A stretch of 64,000 bases of DNA from assembly GCF_012395815.1 (NCBI RefSeq), contig NZ_JAAZQQ010000001.1, forward strand, positions 496,001 to 560,000. Direction: 5' to 3'. The translations under genes were made by a program, and so were the position numbers. Source of the DNA: Roseicyclus persicicus. GTDB taxonomy: Bacteria > Pseudomonadota > Alphaproteobacteria > Rhodobacterales > Rhodobacteraceae. Under the pieces are notes generated by a model. That model was not told where the DNA came from. It did not search any database and was given only the letters and a program-made list of their open reading frames with translations. Shown piece by piece: positions 1-14,570 of the stretch; the stretch's first letter is position 1; each line of letters starts with the position of its first letter.

Positions 1-926
1 TGCAGCTTGCGCACCAGCACCCGCAGCACCTCGGCGGCCAGCGGCACCAGCCGCATCCGCTCGGCGCTGGTGCCGGTGCGGGCGCGCAGTTCCTCGAGGT
101 CGGTCTTGCCGATGTACTTGATCGTGTCGAGGATGCCCTTGGGTGTCATCCGGTACTCGTGCAGCACCTTGAGCGGGTAGCCGCGCCGCTCCATGTCGAT
201 GCGCGCGATCGCCCGCCACGACCCGCCGACCAGGAACAGCCGCCCGGGTTCCTCGGGGAAGCCCTTGGTCAGTTCCGCGAGCTCGGCCTTGATGTGGGCC
301 CTCAGCGCCTTCTTGCCGCCGGTGATCCCCATCAGCTTGAGCGGCCCGAGGTCCGAGGTGGCGCGCTGGCCGACCTTGCCCGAGCCCTTCAGCTCGGCCA
401 ATTCCATGGACGAGCCGCCGATGTCGCAGATCAGACCGTGCGCGCCGGGCCAGCCCAGAAGCACCCCCTGCGCCGACAGCCGCGCCTCCTCGGCGCCGTC
501 GATCACGTGGATGTCCAGCCCCGCCTCGGCCAGCACCCGGTCGCGGAATTCCTGCCCGTCCTCGGCGTCGCGCACCGCGGCCGTGGCGACGGCGAGCAGC
601 GGCGAGACCTCGGCCGCCTTGGCCAGCCGGGCAAAGCGGCGCAGCGCCGCCAGCGCGCGGATCTTGCCCTCGGGGTTCAGGCGCCGGGTCTCGGCGAAAC
701 CGGCGCCGAGGCCGCAGAGGATCTTTTCGTTGAAGAAGTAGGCGGGGCTCCGGGCCGCGCCGTCGAAGATCACCATGCGGACCGAGTTCGACCCGATGTC
801 GATCACGCCGACCCGCTGCAGCGACTGCGCCTCGGGGCCGTCGAACAGCGGCACGCCGAACGGGCCCCACTCGGGGTGGTGCTCGGGGCCGTCGGGCGAG
901 GTTTCGGCGTGCATCTGCCTCGTCAT
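1..926 (-). CDS. ppx: Ppx/GppA family exopolyphosphatase (partial, runs off left edge)
   Basis: Cytosolic phosphatase that trims terminal phosphate from polyphosphate or pppGpp. Only the N-terminal 308 codons are visible; the C-terminus lies outside the window. The actin/hexokinase-like fold shows as the phosphate-1 loop DIGSNSVRM (residues 43-51), the segment ATAAVRDAEDG (about 113-123) and phosphate-2 DIGGSSMEL (168-176). Start ATG at 926; about 38 poorly conserved residues precede the core, so a start at the second Met (residue 5) is possible. It lies 55 nt downstream of ppk on the same strand, the usual polyphosphate pair, which favours Ppx over GppA; the two cannot be separated from sequence alone. 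Confidence 0.9.
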   Translation of the reverse strand, partial: MTRQMHAETSPDGPEHHPEWGPFGVPLFDGPEAQSLQRVGVIDIGSNSVRMVIFDGAARSPAYFFNEKILCGLGAGFAETRRLNPEGKIRALAALRRFARLAKAAEVSPLLAVATAAVRDAEDGQEFRDRVLAEAGLDIHVIDGAEEARLSAQGVLLGWPGAHGLICDIGGSSMELAELKGSGKVGQRATSDLGPLKLMGITGGKKALRAHIKAELAELTKGFPEEPGRLFLVGGSWRAIARIDMERRGYPLKVLHEYRMTPKGILDTIKYIGKTDLEELRARTGTSAERMRLVPLAAEVLRVLVRKL

Positions 927-981
927 GGCTCGACCTTGTGCATGGCGCCCCCCCGCGCGTCAATTGCGGGGGTGTCGCGGC

Positions 982-3156
<2,175 letters not shown>

Positions 3157-3236
3157 GGGCGGGGCGTAATCCGGGTGGGTAACGGTCAGGTGACGGCCGC
3201 CATTCTGCGCGGGCGGCGGCGCGGCGTCGAGGGGGC

Positions 3237-3914
3237 TCAGGCCTGCAGCCGCGCCAGCACCGCCTTGACGTGACGCAGGCCGGGTTTCTGCTGATGGGCC
3301 AGCGCCTCGGCATCGAGCGCGGCGACCACCGCCTGCACCATGCCGAGCGACCGGTCGATCCGGGGCAGGATGTAGGCCACCACCGCCGGGCTGAGTGCCA
3401 GCTGGCGGTCGGCGGCGAGCTTGACCAGAACGGCCGCCACCAGCGCGTCGTCGGGGGGCGACAGGGCCACCAGCCCCGCCTGCTGCATCCGGCTGGCGAG
3501 GTCGGGCAGGGCGAGGCCCCAGCGCGCCGGCGCCGCCCGCGCGGTCAGGAGGAGCGGCGTGCCGCGCCCGGCGGCGGCGTTGTGCAGGTGGAACAGCGCC
3601 TCCTCGGCGCACGCGTCGCCGGCGATGCGGTCGGCGTCCTCGACGGCCAGCGCCGGGGCCTCGGCCATCGACGCGGGGTCATGGCCGGGCAGGTCGGCGG
3701 CGGGCAGGATGCGCGCGCCCGCCTGCGCGGCGAAGACATGGGCGAGGTGCGTCTTGCCCGACCCCGCCGGGCCGGTCAGCACCAGCTTGGCGCCGGGCCA
3801 GCTGCGCCAGCCGTCCAGCGCCGCGACCGCGGCGGCGTTGGCCTCGGAGACGAAGAAATCCGCCCGCCCCATCGCCGCGCGGAACGGCAGGTCGAGCACC
3901 AGCTGCTCGGCCAT
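3237..3914 (-). CDS. hdaA: HdaA-type DnaA-related regulatory inactivator
   Basis: Short DnaA-like AAA+ protein of 225 residues without the DNA-binding domain IV. In alphaproteobacteria this family (Hda/HdaA) works with the sliding clamp to stimulate ATP hydrolysis by DnaA and so limits re-initiation. The N-terminal QLVLDLPF (about 4-11) resembles the clamp-binding motif of Hda. Walker A is GPAGSGKT (48-55), and the Walker B region reads AVEDADRI. The start ATG shares one base with the stop of the upstream permease gene (TGATG at 3912-3916), implying translational coupling. The position before ppk matches the alphaproteobacterial arrangement I know. Confusion with full DnaA is excluded by length. 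Confidence 0.88.
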   Translation of the reverse strand: MAEQLVLDLPFRAAMGRADFFVSEANAAAVAALDGWRSWPGAKLVLTGPAGSGKTHLAHVFAAQAGARILPAADLPGHDPASMAEAPALAVEDADRIAGDACAEEALFHLHNAAAGRGTPLLLTARAAPARWGLALPDLASRMQQAGLVALSPPDDALVAAVLVKLAADRQLALSPAVVAYILPRIDRSLGMVQAVVAALDAEALAHQQKPGLRHVKAVLARLQA

Positions 3915-4996
3915 CACGCCTCTCCGTCGTCGGCCTCCGCGCGGCCCGCGAGGCCGCGGTAGAGCAGCCCCTGCTGGTACTGCGCGAGGAAGAAGCGGAC
4001 GAGCACGCCGATCGCGGCCGCGACCGGCACCGCGACCAGCATTCCGACGAAGCCGAACAGCGTGCCGAAGGCCGACAGCGCGAAGATCAGCGTCACCGGG
4101 TGCAGGCCCACGGAGGAGCCCACCAGCTTGGGCGTCAGGATGTTGCCCTCGAACATCTGGCCGACCTGGAAGATCGCGGCGACGGCCACGATCAGCCACC
4201 AGTCGCCCCAGAACTGGAACAGGGCAAGTCCCACCGACAGGGCGCCGCCCACCAGCGCGCCGACGTAGGGGATGAAGGTCAGAAGCCCCGCGATCAGCCC
4301 CACCACCAGACCGAACTGCAGCCCCACCACCATCAGCGCCACCGCATAGAAGGTGCCGAGGATCAGGCAGACCGTGCCCTGCCCGCGGACGAAGCTGGCC
4401 AGCGTCTTGTCGATCTCGCCGGCGAGGTGCCGGATCACCGGGGCGTGGTCGCGCGGCAGGAGGTCGTCGATGCGGGCGACCATGTGGTCCCAGTCCATCA
4501 GCATGTAGAAGGCGACGACAGGCACCACGACGAGGAACACCACCACGTTCACCACGCCCGCGGCCGAGCTGAGGACCTGCTGCAGGAAGGCGCCGCCACG
4601 CGATTCGATGGTGGTGCCGATCGAGGCGAGCGACTGGCGCAGCGGCGAGCCCTCCTCCATCACCTGCGGGAACTGCTCGGTCAGCCAGTTGCGCAGCTGC
4701 TCGAACAGGGTGGGGGCGGACCGGATCAGGTCGTTGGCCTGCTGGATCACCAGCGGCACGATCACCAGCAGGGCAAGGATCACGACGGTGATCAGCACCA
4801 CGAAGATGATCACGGTCGCCAGGATGCGCGACATGCCCATCCGTTCCAGGCGGTCCGCGACGGGATCGAGGAAATAGGCCACCGCGCCGCCGACGAGGAA
4901 GGGCAGGATCACCCCGCCGAGTGCCCAGAGCAGGAACAGGAACACCGCCGTGGCGAGGCCCCAGTAGGTGAGTTGCTGACGGACGGGCAGGGCCAT
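3914..4996 (-). CDS. AI-2E/PerM family transporter
   Basis: Polytopic inner-membrane protein of 360 residues of the AI-2E transporter (PerM/TqsA) family. An N-terminal hydrophobic pair (about 10-45) is followed by a hydrophobic stretch near 58-85, a long soluble segment (about 90-140) and a C-terminal block of helices with the family signature around FIPYVGALVGG and NILTPKLVGSS. Substrates of the family vary (autoinducer-2 export, Na+/H+ exchange), so none is assigned. It is the first gene of the run into hdaA, with which it overlaps by one base. Just upstream lie three tandem palindromes (5081-5147) that separate it from mcmA. Confidence 0.85.
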   Translation of the reverse strand: MALPVRQQLTYWGLATAVFLFLLWALGGVILPFLVGGAVAYFLDPVADRLERMGMSRILATVIIFVVLITVVILALLVIVPLVIQQANDLIRSAPTLFEQLRNWLTEQFPQVMEEGSPLRQSLASIGTTIESRGGAFLQQVLSSAAGVVNVVVFLVVVPVVAFYMLMDWDHMVARIDDLLPRDHAPVIRHLAGEIDKTLASFVRGQGTVCLILGTFYAVALMVVGLQFGLVVGLIAGLLTFIPYVGALVGGALSVGLALFQFWGDWWLIVAVAAIFQVGQMFEGNILTPKLVGSSVGLHPVTLIFALSAFGTLFGFVGMLVAVPVAAAIGVLVRFFLAQYQQGLLYRGLAGRAEADDGEA

Positions 4997-5080
4997 CGGT
5001 GCGCCTCCTTCGCTCCGCCCCTAGATGCGTCAGGGGGCGCGGCCGGGCAAGGGGCAGCGTGCATCCCGCCCCGTGCCATG

Positions 5081-5147
5081 GCGGAAAACTCGAGTTTTCC
5101 GCGGGGGAAAACTGCAGTTTTCCCTCACGAAAAACTGCAGTTTTTCG
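5081..5147. repeat. Tandem cluster of three perfect palindromes (GGAAAAC...GTTTTCC family)
   Basis: Three loopless palindromes stand side by side: 5081-5102 (22 bp, centre CTCGAG, arms GCGGAAAA/TTTTCCGC), 5105-5124 (20 bp, arms GGGAAAA/TTTTCCC, centre CTGCAG) and 5128-5147 (20 bp, arms CGAAAAA/TTTTTCG, centre CTGCAG). They begin 7 nt after the mcmA stop and lie 84 nt before the permease start, so they probably end or process the mcmA transcript. The same family recurs at 38878-38946 and 56843-56883. Confidence 0.85.
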
Positions 5148-5154
5148 GTCGCCC

Positions 5155-7287
<2,133 letters not shown>

Positions 7288-7413
7288 CGGGGTCGTCCTC
7301 TTCCTTGTCCTGTCGGGCGCAGGGGTCCGGCCCCGCCCGTCTCCGTGCCGTGCGGCGCCCGCGCCGCGATCTCGTCCCGCCGGGTGCGCGTGGCCGCACC
7401 CCGGGCAAATCCC

Positions 7414-7442
7414 TTCGCTTTCCCGGGGGGCGTGCCTATATC
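7414..7442 (+). promoter_or_regulatory. Candidate sigma70-type promoter for the DUF4174 gene
   Basis: TTCGCT (7414-7419), 17 nt spacer, TATATC (7437-7442), then GGAGG 4 nt before the ATG at 7462. Only the -10 and spacing are good; the -35 is weak. Confidence 0.35.
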
Positions 7443-7461
7443 TCCCCCGAACGGAGGATGA

Positions 7462-7950
7462 ATGCGACCGACCCCCCTTGCCCTGACCGCCGCCCTGCTG
7501 CTGGCGATGCCGGCGCTGGCCCAGACCGCCGCCGACGCCGTCGCCGTGGCCGCCGCCGACGCGCCCGAGACCGGGATCGAGGCGGTAGACCCGATGGAGC
7601 CGCGCAACGCCGCCGACGTGACGCTGGAGGAATTCATCTGGATCGCCCGTCCGGTCATCGTCTTTGCCGACACCCCCGCCGACCCGCGCTTCATCGAGCA
7701 GATGGAGATGCTGGCCGCGCGCCCCGAGCCGCTGATCGAACGCGACGTGGTCATCATCGTCGACACCGACCCGGCCGCCCGCACCGCGATCCGGCAGGCG
7801 CTGCGCCCGCGCGGCTTTGCGCTGGTGGTGATGCAGAAGGACGGCAACGTCGGTTTCCGCCGGCCCAGCCCCCGCGACGTGCGCGAGATCACGCGCGGCA
7901 TCGACAACTTCCAGTTCCGACAGGAAGAACTGCGGTCCCAGGGGCGGTAG
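7462..7950 (+). CDS. DUF4174 family secreted protein
   Basis: 162-residue protein with a Sec signal peptide (hydrophobic 5-19, cleavage near ALA/QTA at about 20). The DUF4174 core runs from about 58 to 160: an opening [10 protein letters not shown], a central block of acidic and hydrophobic residues (DVVIIVDTD), then [17 protein letters not shown] and a terminal [10 protein letters not shown]. These fit the family pattern of a small thioredoxin-like fold without CxxC. Function of the family is unknown. The start is fixed by GGAGG at 7453-7457. It is the only plus-strand gene between mcmA and pccA and ends 46 nt before the pccA stop, so it probably has its own promoter. Confidence 0.75.
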   Translation: MRPTPLALTAALLLAMPALAQTAADAVAVAAADAPETGIEAVDPMEPRNAADVTLEEFIWIARPVIVFADTPADPRFIEQMEMLAARPEPLIERDVVIIVDTDPAARTAIRQALRPRGFALVVMQKDGNVGFRRPSPRDVREITRGIDNFQFRQEELRSQGR

Positions 7951-7996
7951 CCCCCGGGTTCCCCGTCGATCTCCGGCGCGGTGCTGGGCATCGGCT

Positions 7997-10042
<2,046 letters not shown>

Positions 10043-10086
10043 GGGTCAGCGTCCCTTCCTTGCGGGGCTTGGGCCCCGTTCTGGTG

Positions 10087-10128
10087 CAAAACGGCAAAAG
10101 GCCACCGGGGGCTGTCCGCCCCGGTGGC
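10087..10128 (-). terminator. Rho-independent terminator after the small lipoprotein gene
   Basis: Perfect 10-bp stem (10101-10110 with 10119-10128, GCCACCGGGG), 8-nt loop. Read on the minus strand it is followed by CTTTTGCCGTTTT. It lies between the lipoprotein stop (10185) and pccA. Confidence 0.85.
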
Positions 10129-10184
10129 CCGATGTGTGGCTGGTTCGGCTCAGGCCGCGCGCGCGGCCCGGGCGGTGCGCGGCG

Positions 10185-10397
10185 TCAGCAGAAGCCGATG
10201 TCGTCGCACAATGCCCCGCCCGCCGCACCGATGAGGATGCCGGTGCCGACATTCCCGTTGAACGCGGCTGCGGTGACGCCGCCCGCAGCGGCGCCGATGC
10301 CGGCGCGCTCGAGGTCGGACGTGACGCAGCCCGACAGCCCGAGGGCTGCGGCGAACAGGGCGGCGGTGAGGGAAGTCTTGGTGATGGTGGCGCGCAT
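10185..10397 (-). CDS. Small glycine-zipper lipoprotein
   Basis: 70-residue protein starting MRATITKTS. The signal peptide ends in the lipobox LSGC, so it should be acylated and anchored in the outer or inner membrane. The mature part is rich in Gly and Ala (GIGAAAGG, GTGILIGAAGG), the glycine-zipper pattern of small outer-membrane lipoproteins, and ends CDDIGFC with two cysteines that could pair. A longer reading from 10436 adds 13 charged residues ahead of the signal peptide and is less likely. It has its own terminator (10101-10128) and lies in a 300-nt promoter region of its own. Function unknown. Confidence 0.7.
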   Translation of the reverse strand: MRATITKTSLTAALFAAALGLSGCVTSDLERAGIGAAAGGVTAAAFNGNVGTGILIGAAGGALCDDIGFC

Positions 10398-10695
10398 TTT
10401 GCGTCTGCTCCTGTCGATGTGCCTCGTGCCGGACATCCTACACGGGTTCCGGGCACGCCGATAGTGCGGCTATCCCCACCCTCCGCCGCGGCGGAAAAAG
10501 GCGGCCGGCGCAGCAAGCTGGCCGGCCGCTTCGAAGGGGAAGGGTAACACGTCTTGTCGTCACCGGCCGAAGAGATGCTGGGGACATTGGCCGGCGCAGT
10601 CACATTGCCACGGAAATCGCCCCGCGAAAGGGTCTTGCGCGGGGCACCCCCGCCATGCGCACGAAACCGCGCAACACCGGACAGCGCTGGCAAGA
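10398..10695. other. Intergenic region with one minus-strand terminator, possible small RNA
   Basis: No convincing protein gene. A minus-strand intrinsic terminator sits at 10494-10529, 167 nt downstream of the gene ending at 10696. Either that gene has a long 3' UTR or an unrecognised transcript ends here. The rest should carry the promoter of the small lipoprotein gene. Confidence 0.4.
10494..10529 (-). terminator. Rho-independent terminator, minus strand
   Basis: Perfect 9-bp stem GCGGCCGGC (10501-10509) with GCCGGCCGC (10521-10529), 11-nt loop, followed on the minus strand by CTTTTTCC. Confidence 0.75.
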
Positions 10696-11070
10696 TCATG
10701 CCGATCGGCCCTCCCACAGCCCGTCGCCGTCGAAGGCCTCGGGGAAGGCGGCGCGCGCGCGGTCCTCGTCGATGACCAGAAGGGCCTCGTAGCTTTCAGG
10801 GTCGAACGGGTCCTCGGCGGGCAGCACCTCGCGGCCGAACAGCCACGACAGCCGGCCCGCGTCGAGGTTGCCGCGCTCGAAGGGCTCGGTGCCGAAGTAG
10901 AGCCACAGCGCCTCCATGAAGGCGGCGTCGGCGCGGCGGTCGGCGGGTTTGCGGTCGGCGTAGCGCTCGCGGCGGATCAGCTTCGTCGCCCCGTCCGCGT
11001 TCCCGCGGCGGATGGTGAACTGGTAGTCCGTGCCCGGCAGGCGCGAGGGAAAGCCCTTGTGCTTGATCAT
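10696..11070 (-). CDS. Hypothetical protein, 124 aa
   Basis: Not recognised. 124 residues, soluble, no signal peptide or membrane segment. It is charged, with an Arg/Lys-rich N-terminal third (TIRRGNADGATKLIRRERYA, about 19-38) and an acidic C-terminal half (PAEDPFDPESYE, LVIDEDRARAAFPE). Codon use and GC3 match the real neighbours, which supports coding. It lies on the same strand between a small lipoprotein gene and the terminator at 10494-10529. Confidence 0.6.
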   Translation of the reverse strand: MIKHKGFPSRLPGTDYQFTIRRGNADGATKLIRRERYADRKPADRRADAAFMEALWLYFGTEPFERGNLDAGRLSWLFGREVLPAEDPFDPESYEALLVIDEDRARAAFPEAFDGDGLWEGRSA

Positions 11071-11142
11071 GCGCGCAGCTCCCGGGCCGGGGCGGGCGCG
11101 AAGACCCGGGCGACGCGCTGGCGCCGCCCGGTCAGGGGGTCG

Positions 11143-11289
11143 TCAGTCGTACTTGTTGTAGACCGGCTCGTGTACGATCGGGGCCGGTTCGATGAAGATG
11201 ATCTCTTCCTGCTCGGGCGCCGGTGCGGCGCAAGCTGCAACACCTGCCACAAGGCCCAGGGCAAGAAGCGCTTGGATGATGCGCGACAT
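11143..11289 (-). CDS. Very small lipoprotein, 48 aa
   Basis: Short gene reading MSRIIQALLALGLVAG then VAAC at residues 17-20, a lipobox with the acylated Cys at 20. The mature peptide is about 28 residues, rich in Pro and Glu (PAPEQEE, FIEPAPIV), and ends EPVYNKYD. AGGAG lies 7 nt before the ATG, supporting the start. Peptides with this lipobox and a VYNKY-like tail recur in Rhodobacteraceae in my memory, but no function is known. It stands alone between DUF6497 (205 nt upstream) and the 124-aa hypothetical gene. Confidence 0.65.
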   Translation of the reverse strand: MSRIIQALLALGLVAGVAACAAPAPEQEEIIFIEPAPIVHEPVYNKYD

Positions 11290-11494
11290 CTCGCTCTCCT
11301 TTGGTTTTGGACCGTGACCGGATCGAGCGACCCGGCCACGGCCAGAGGTACAGCTGCACGGGGGCAGCTGGGGCCGAGGATACCGCGCGGGGCCGTTTCT
11401 CCACAGGAGTTTCCACAGGCTCCGGGCGCCTGTGACTGGCTTGCATCAAACCGGGGGGCGCTTGAACGTCGCGCCGCAAGATGTTGTGCGGGCA

Positions 11495-11908
11495 TCAGAA
11501 AAGCTCCCAAATGCAGATGGGCCCTTCGAGCCGGTAGGTCTCGAACAGGCGCCGGATGTCGGGGGTGGGCTCGCCGCGCGGGGCGGGGGCGGCCATCATC
11601 TCGACCACCACCCAGTCGGGCGGGCTGGCCAGCGTGCCGGCGGCGGGCAGGCCCCAGGTGTCGCAGGCCCAGTCCATGTCGCCGCGGATCACGGTGTAGA
11701 GCATGGTCTCGTCGGCGATGGCGGGCGCCAGCAGCCGGACCACCACCTGCAACTCGCCCGACCACGGGTTTTCCTCGAACAGCAGCTCGTCCAGCGCCAC
11801 CGCCTGCCCCGAGGGCGCCGCCACCTCGCCGGTCGGCCAGGCGTCCGCCGCCGCGGTCAGCGGGGCGAAGGCCATCAGGGCGGCGACGGGGGCGGGGCCG
11901 AGGATCAC
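11495..11908 (-). CDS. DUF6497 family secreted protein
   Basis: 137-residue protein with a short N-terminal signal peptide (about 1-21, ending near AAADA). The mature part has the DUF6497 pattern: PSGQAVALDELL (about 32-43), VVVRLLAPAIA, a central Cys-Trp element (DWACDTWGLP), VVVEMMA, and a closing LEGPICIWELF whose Cys and Trp recur in the family. The two Cys may form a disulphide in the periplasm. Its ATG overlaps the stop of the upstream ridA-like gene by 4 nt (ATGA at 11905-11908), so the two are co-translated. Function of the family is unknown; it is found mainly in Rhodobacterales as far as I know. Confidence 0.75.
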   Translation of the reverse strand: MILGPAPVAALMAFAPLTAAADAWPTGEVAAPSGQAVALDELLFEENPWSGELQVVVRLLAPAIADETMLYTVIRGDMDWACDTWGLPAAGTLASPPDWVVVEMMAAPAPRGEPTPDIRRLFETYRLEGPICIWELF

Positions 11909-12315
11909 GGGCGCGCGCCCTCCGGCCGGCGGGCGATGCAGTCGATTTCGACCAGCGCGCCGACGGCCAGCGCGGTCACGCCCACCGTGGTGCGCGCCGG
12001 GCGCCGGTCGGGCGGGAAGAAGGACTGGTAGGTCTCGTTGAAGGCGGCGTAGTCGCGCTCGAACTCGGTCAGGTAGGCGCGCATCTGCACGACGTGGGAC
12101 AGGTCGAGGCCGACGCCCTGCAGGATCAGGCGCAGGTTCTCCATCACTCGGACGGTCTGCGCCGCCACCCCTTCAGGCAGGGGCGCGTCGGGGGCGGCGG
12201 GGTCGGTCGGCATCTGGCCGGTCAGGATCACCCAGCCGTCGGTCTCGACCGCGTGCGAGAACGGCGCCACGGGGCGCGGGCCGCCGGAGATCATGTGGAA
12301 GATGGGGTCGGTCAT
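11905..12315 (-). CDS. RidA family (YjgF/YER057c/UK114) protein
   Basis: 136-residue RidA-fold protein. Family members are trimers that hydrolyse reactive enamine/imine intermediates or related small molecules in the cytosol. Visible marks are PFSHAVETDGWVILTGQMP (about 18-36) and the C-terminal ARTTVGVTAL (about 105-114), which contains the conserved substrate-binding Arg, with VEIDCIA at the end. The start ATG at 12315 lies 53 nt downstream of the pccB stop, so it may be the second gene of a pccB-ridA-DUF6497 unit. Whether it is true RidA or a paralogous subgroup cannot be told. Confidence 0.88.
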   Translation of the reverse strand: MTDPIFHMISGGPRPVAPFSHAVETDGWVILTGQMPTDPAAPDAPLPEGVAAQTVRVMENLRLILQGVGLDLSHVVQMRAYLTEFERDYAAFNETYQSFFPPDRRPARTTVGVTALAVGALVEIDCIARRPEGARP

Positions 12316-12367
12316 GTCAGGCTCCGTAGGGCGGGGCTTGTCCCGCCGCGCCGGCCGGGTCGGCCGG

Positions 12368-13900
12368 TCACAGCGGAATGTTGTCGTGCTTCTTCCACGG
12401 CATCTGCTTGCGCTTCGTACGCAGCTGCGCGAAGGCCCGGCAGACCCGCTTCCGCGTCGACCGCGGCTGGATCACCTCGTCGATGAAGCCGCGTTCCGCC
12501 GCCACGAAGGGGTTGGCGAAGCGGTCCTCGTATTCCTTGGTGTGCGCCGCGATCTTTTCCGGCTGGCCGAGGTCGGCCCGGTGCAGGATCTCCACGGCCC
12601 CCTTGGCGCCCATCACCGCGATCTCCGAGGTCGGCCAGGCGTAGTTGATGTCGCCGCGCAGGTGCTTGGACGACATCACCACGTAGGCGCCGCCATAGGC
12701 CTTGCGGGTGATGACCGTCACCTTCGGCACCGTCGCCTCGCCATAGGCGAAGAGCAGCTTCGCGCCGTGCTTGATGACACCGTTGTATTCCTGCGTCGTC
12801 CCCGGCAGGAAGCCCGGCACGTCGACGAAGGTCAGCAGCGGGATCTCGAAGCAGTCGCAGAACCGCACGAAGCGTGCCGCCTTGCGCGCGCTGTCGATGT
12901 CGAGCACGCCGGCCAGAACCATCGGCTGGTTGGCCACCACGCCCACCGTCTGCCCCTCGAGCCGGATGAAGCCGGTAATTATGTTCTTCGCGAAATCCTC
13001 CTGGATCTCGTAGAAATCCCCCTCGTCCGCGACCTTCAGGATCAGTTCCTTCATGTCGTAGGGCTTGTTGGGGTTGTCGGGGACCAGCGTGTCGAGGCTT
13101 TCCTCGATCCGGCCGGGGTCGTCGTAGAAGGGCCGCACCGGGGGCTTCTCGCGGTTCGACAGCGGCAGGAAGTCGATCAGCCGCCGCACCTCGGCCAGCG
13201 CCTCGACGTCGTTCTCGAAGGCGCCGTCGGCGACGGACGACTTGCGGGTATGCGTGCTGGCGCCGCCCAGCTCCTCGGCGGTCACCACCTCGTTCGTCAC
13301 CGTCTTGACCACGTCGGGGCCGGTCACGAACATGTAGGAGCTGTCCTTCACCATGAAGATGAAGTCGGTCATCGCGGGGCTGTAGACCGCGCCGCCGGCG
13401 CAGGGGCCCATGATAAGGCTGATCTGCGGCACCACGCCCGACGCCTCGATGTTGCGCTGGAACACCTCGCCGTAGGCCGCGAGCGAGCTGACGCCCTCCT
13501 GGATCCGCGCGCCGCCGCTGTCGTTGATGCCGATGACGGGCGCGCCGTTCTGCATCGCCATGTCCATGATCTTGCAGATCTTGGCGGCGTGGGTCTCGGA
13601 CACCGACCCGCCCAGCACGGTGAAATCCTGGCTGAACACGTAGACCATGCGGCCGTTCACGGTGCCCCAGCCGGTGACCACGCCGTCGCCGCGGGGCTTG
13701 GATTTCTCCATGCCGAAATCGACGCAGCGGTGGGTGACGAACATGTCGTATTCCTCGAAGGACCCCTCGTCGAGCAAGAGCTCGATCCGTTCCCGCGCGG
13801 TCAGCTTGCCCTTGGCGTGCTGCGCCTCGATCCGCTTCTGGCCGCCGCCGAGCCGCGCTTCGCCGCGGCGCTGTTCCAGCTCCTGCAGGATGTCCTTCAT
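12368..13900 (-). CDS. pccB: Propionyl-CoA carboxylase beta (carboxyltransferase) subunit
   Basis: Transfers the carboxyl group from biotin to propionyl-CoA. It has 510 residues, the standard length of PccB. Start ATG at 13900 ([12 protein letters not shown]); a longer frame upstream runs across the operator region and is unlikely. Two crotonase-like halves are visible. The N half has the [11 protein letters not shown] and [13 protein letters not shown] elements, the latter forming an oxyanion hole; the C half has [14 protein letters not shown] and [14 protein letters not shown]. The C-terminus ends KKHDNIPL as in other PccB. TTTGCAAA-type sites 113 nt upstream of the ATG are probably bound by PccR encoded at 15845. 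Confidence 0.95.
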   Translation of the reverse strand: MKDILQELEQRRGEARLGGGQKRIEAQHAKGKLTARERIELLLDEGSFEEYDMFVTHRCVDFGMEKSKPRGDGVVTGWGTVNGRMVYVFSQDFTVLGGSVSETHAAKICKIMDMAMQNGAPVIGINDSGGARIQEGVSSLAAYGEVFQRNIEASGVVPQISLIMGPCAGGAVYSPAMTDFIFMVKDSSYMFVTGPDVVKTVTNEVVTAEELGGASTHTRKSSVADGAFENDVEALAEVRRLIDFLPLSNREKPPVRPFYDDPGRIEESLDTLVPDNPNKPYDMKELILKVADEGDFYEIQEDFAKNIITGFIRLEGQTVGVVANQPMVLAGVLDIDSARKAARFVRFCDCFEIPLLTFVDVPGFLPGTTQEYNGVIKHGAKLLFAYGEATVPKVTVITRKAYGGAYVVMSSKHLRGDINYAWPTSEIAVMGAKGAVEILHRADLGQPEKIAAHTKEYEDRFANPFVAAERGFIDEVIQPRSTRKRVCRAFAQLRTKRKQMPWKKHDNIPL

Positions 13901-14012
13901 GTCCGTCCCTTCCCGAGTGTTCCGGTCTTTTCCCCTGCGTAGCGCAAGCCACCCCGGATTGTCGCGGACCCTATGGCCGCAGGGGCCGGTCCGGCGAGTC
14001 GGAAAGCGCATA

Positions 14013-14032
14013 TTTGCAAATCACTTTGCGGT
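14013..14032. promoter_or_regulatory. Candidate PccR operator upstream of pccB
   Basis: TTTGCAAA-TCAC-TTTGCGGT: a perfect 8-mer, a 4-nt spacer and a partial second copy. This is the same spacing I recall for the PccR site of Rhodobacter sphaeroides. Further look-alikes, TTTGCGAA (14045) and ATTGCTAA (14053), follow. The site lies 113 nt before the pccB ATG in an AT-rich island. Confidence 0.7.
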
Positions 14033-14141
14033 CGGTTTGAATATTTTGCGAAATTGCTAATCCCTTGCGCCGCGCCTCCCCGCCCGCGGCGCGGCGGGCT
14101 ACACCGGCCGCACCCGCCCCAGCCCCGCCCGGTGCCCACCC

Positions 14142-14495
14142 ATGCCGCAGATCCCCGTTCCCGTCACCACCATCGGCCTGTTGATCCTGTCGAACGTCTT
14201 CATGACCTTCGCCTGGTACGGCCACCTCAAGTTCAAGACCGCGCCGCTCTTCGCCGTCATCCTGATCAGCTGGGGCATCGCCTTTTTCGAGTATCTGCTG
14301 CAGGTGCCGGCGAACCGGATCGGCCACGGGCATTTCTCGGCGGCCGAGCTCAAGACCATCCAGGAGGTCATCACCCTGACGGTCTTCGGCATCTTCTCGG
14401 TGCTCTACCTGCGCGAGCCGCTGGCCTGGAACCACCTTGTCGGCTTCGCCCTGATCGCCGCGGGCGCCTTCTTCGTGTTCCACCGCTGGACCTGA
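14142..14495 (+). CDS. DUF486 (DMT-superfamily) membrane protein
   Basis: 117-residue inner-membrane protein with four predicted helices (about 8-28, 35-55, 70-88, 94-114). It has the DUF486 signature TFAWYGHLKF (about 22-31), the FEYLLQVPANR loop (about 49-59) and LKTIQEVITL. DUF486 belongs to the drug/metabolite transporter superfamily and resembles one half of an SMR protein; substrate unknown. It is divergent from pccB, with the PccR operator region between them, so it may share that control, but this is inference. Confidence 0.85.
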   Translation: MPQIPVPVTTIGLLILSNVFMTFAWYGHLKFKTAPLFAVILISWGIAFFEYLLQVPANRIGHGHFSAAELKTIQEVITLTVFGIFSVLYLREPLAWNHLVGFALIAAGAFFVFHRWT

Positions 14496-14570
14496 CCGCA
14501 CAGGCCCCCGTGCGCCCCTGCACCGCACGGGGTCTGGACCGCGGCGCCGGATCGGCCTAGTTCCGTTGCC

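Noticed and set aside
5081-5147. CRISPR array
   Set aside because: Units are adjacent palindromes with different centres, no spacers of constant length and no cas genes.
10046-10717. 223-codon minus-strand frame across the lipoprotein region
   Set aside because: It crosses two intrinsic terminators and a well-formed lipoprotein gene; composition is shadow-like.
12312-13952. 546-codon frame overlapping pccB
   Set aside because: Alternative frame of pccB; the 510-aa frame has the carboxyltransferase motifs.
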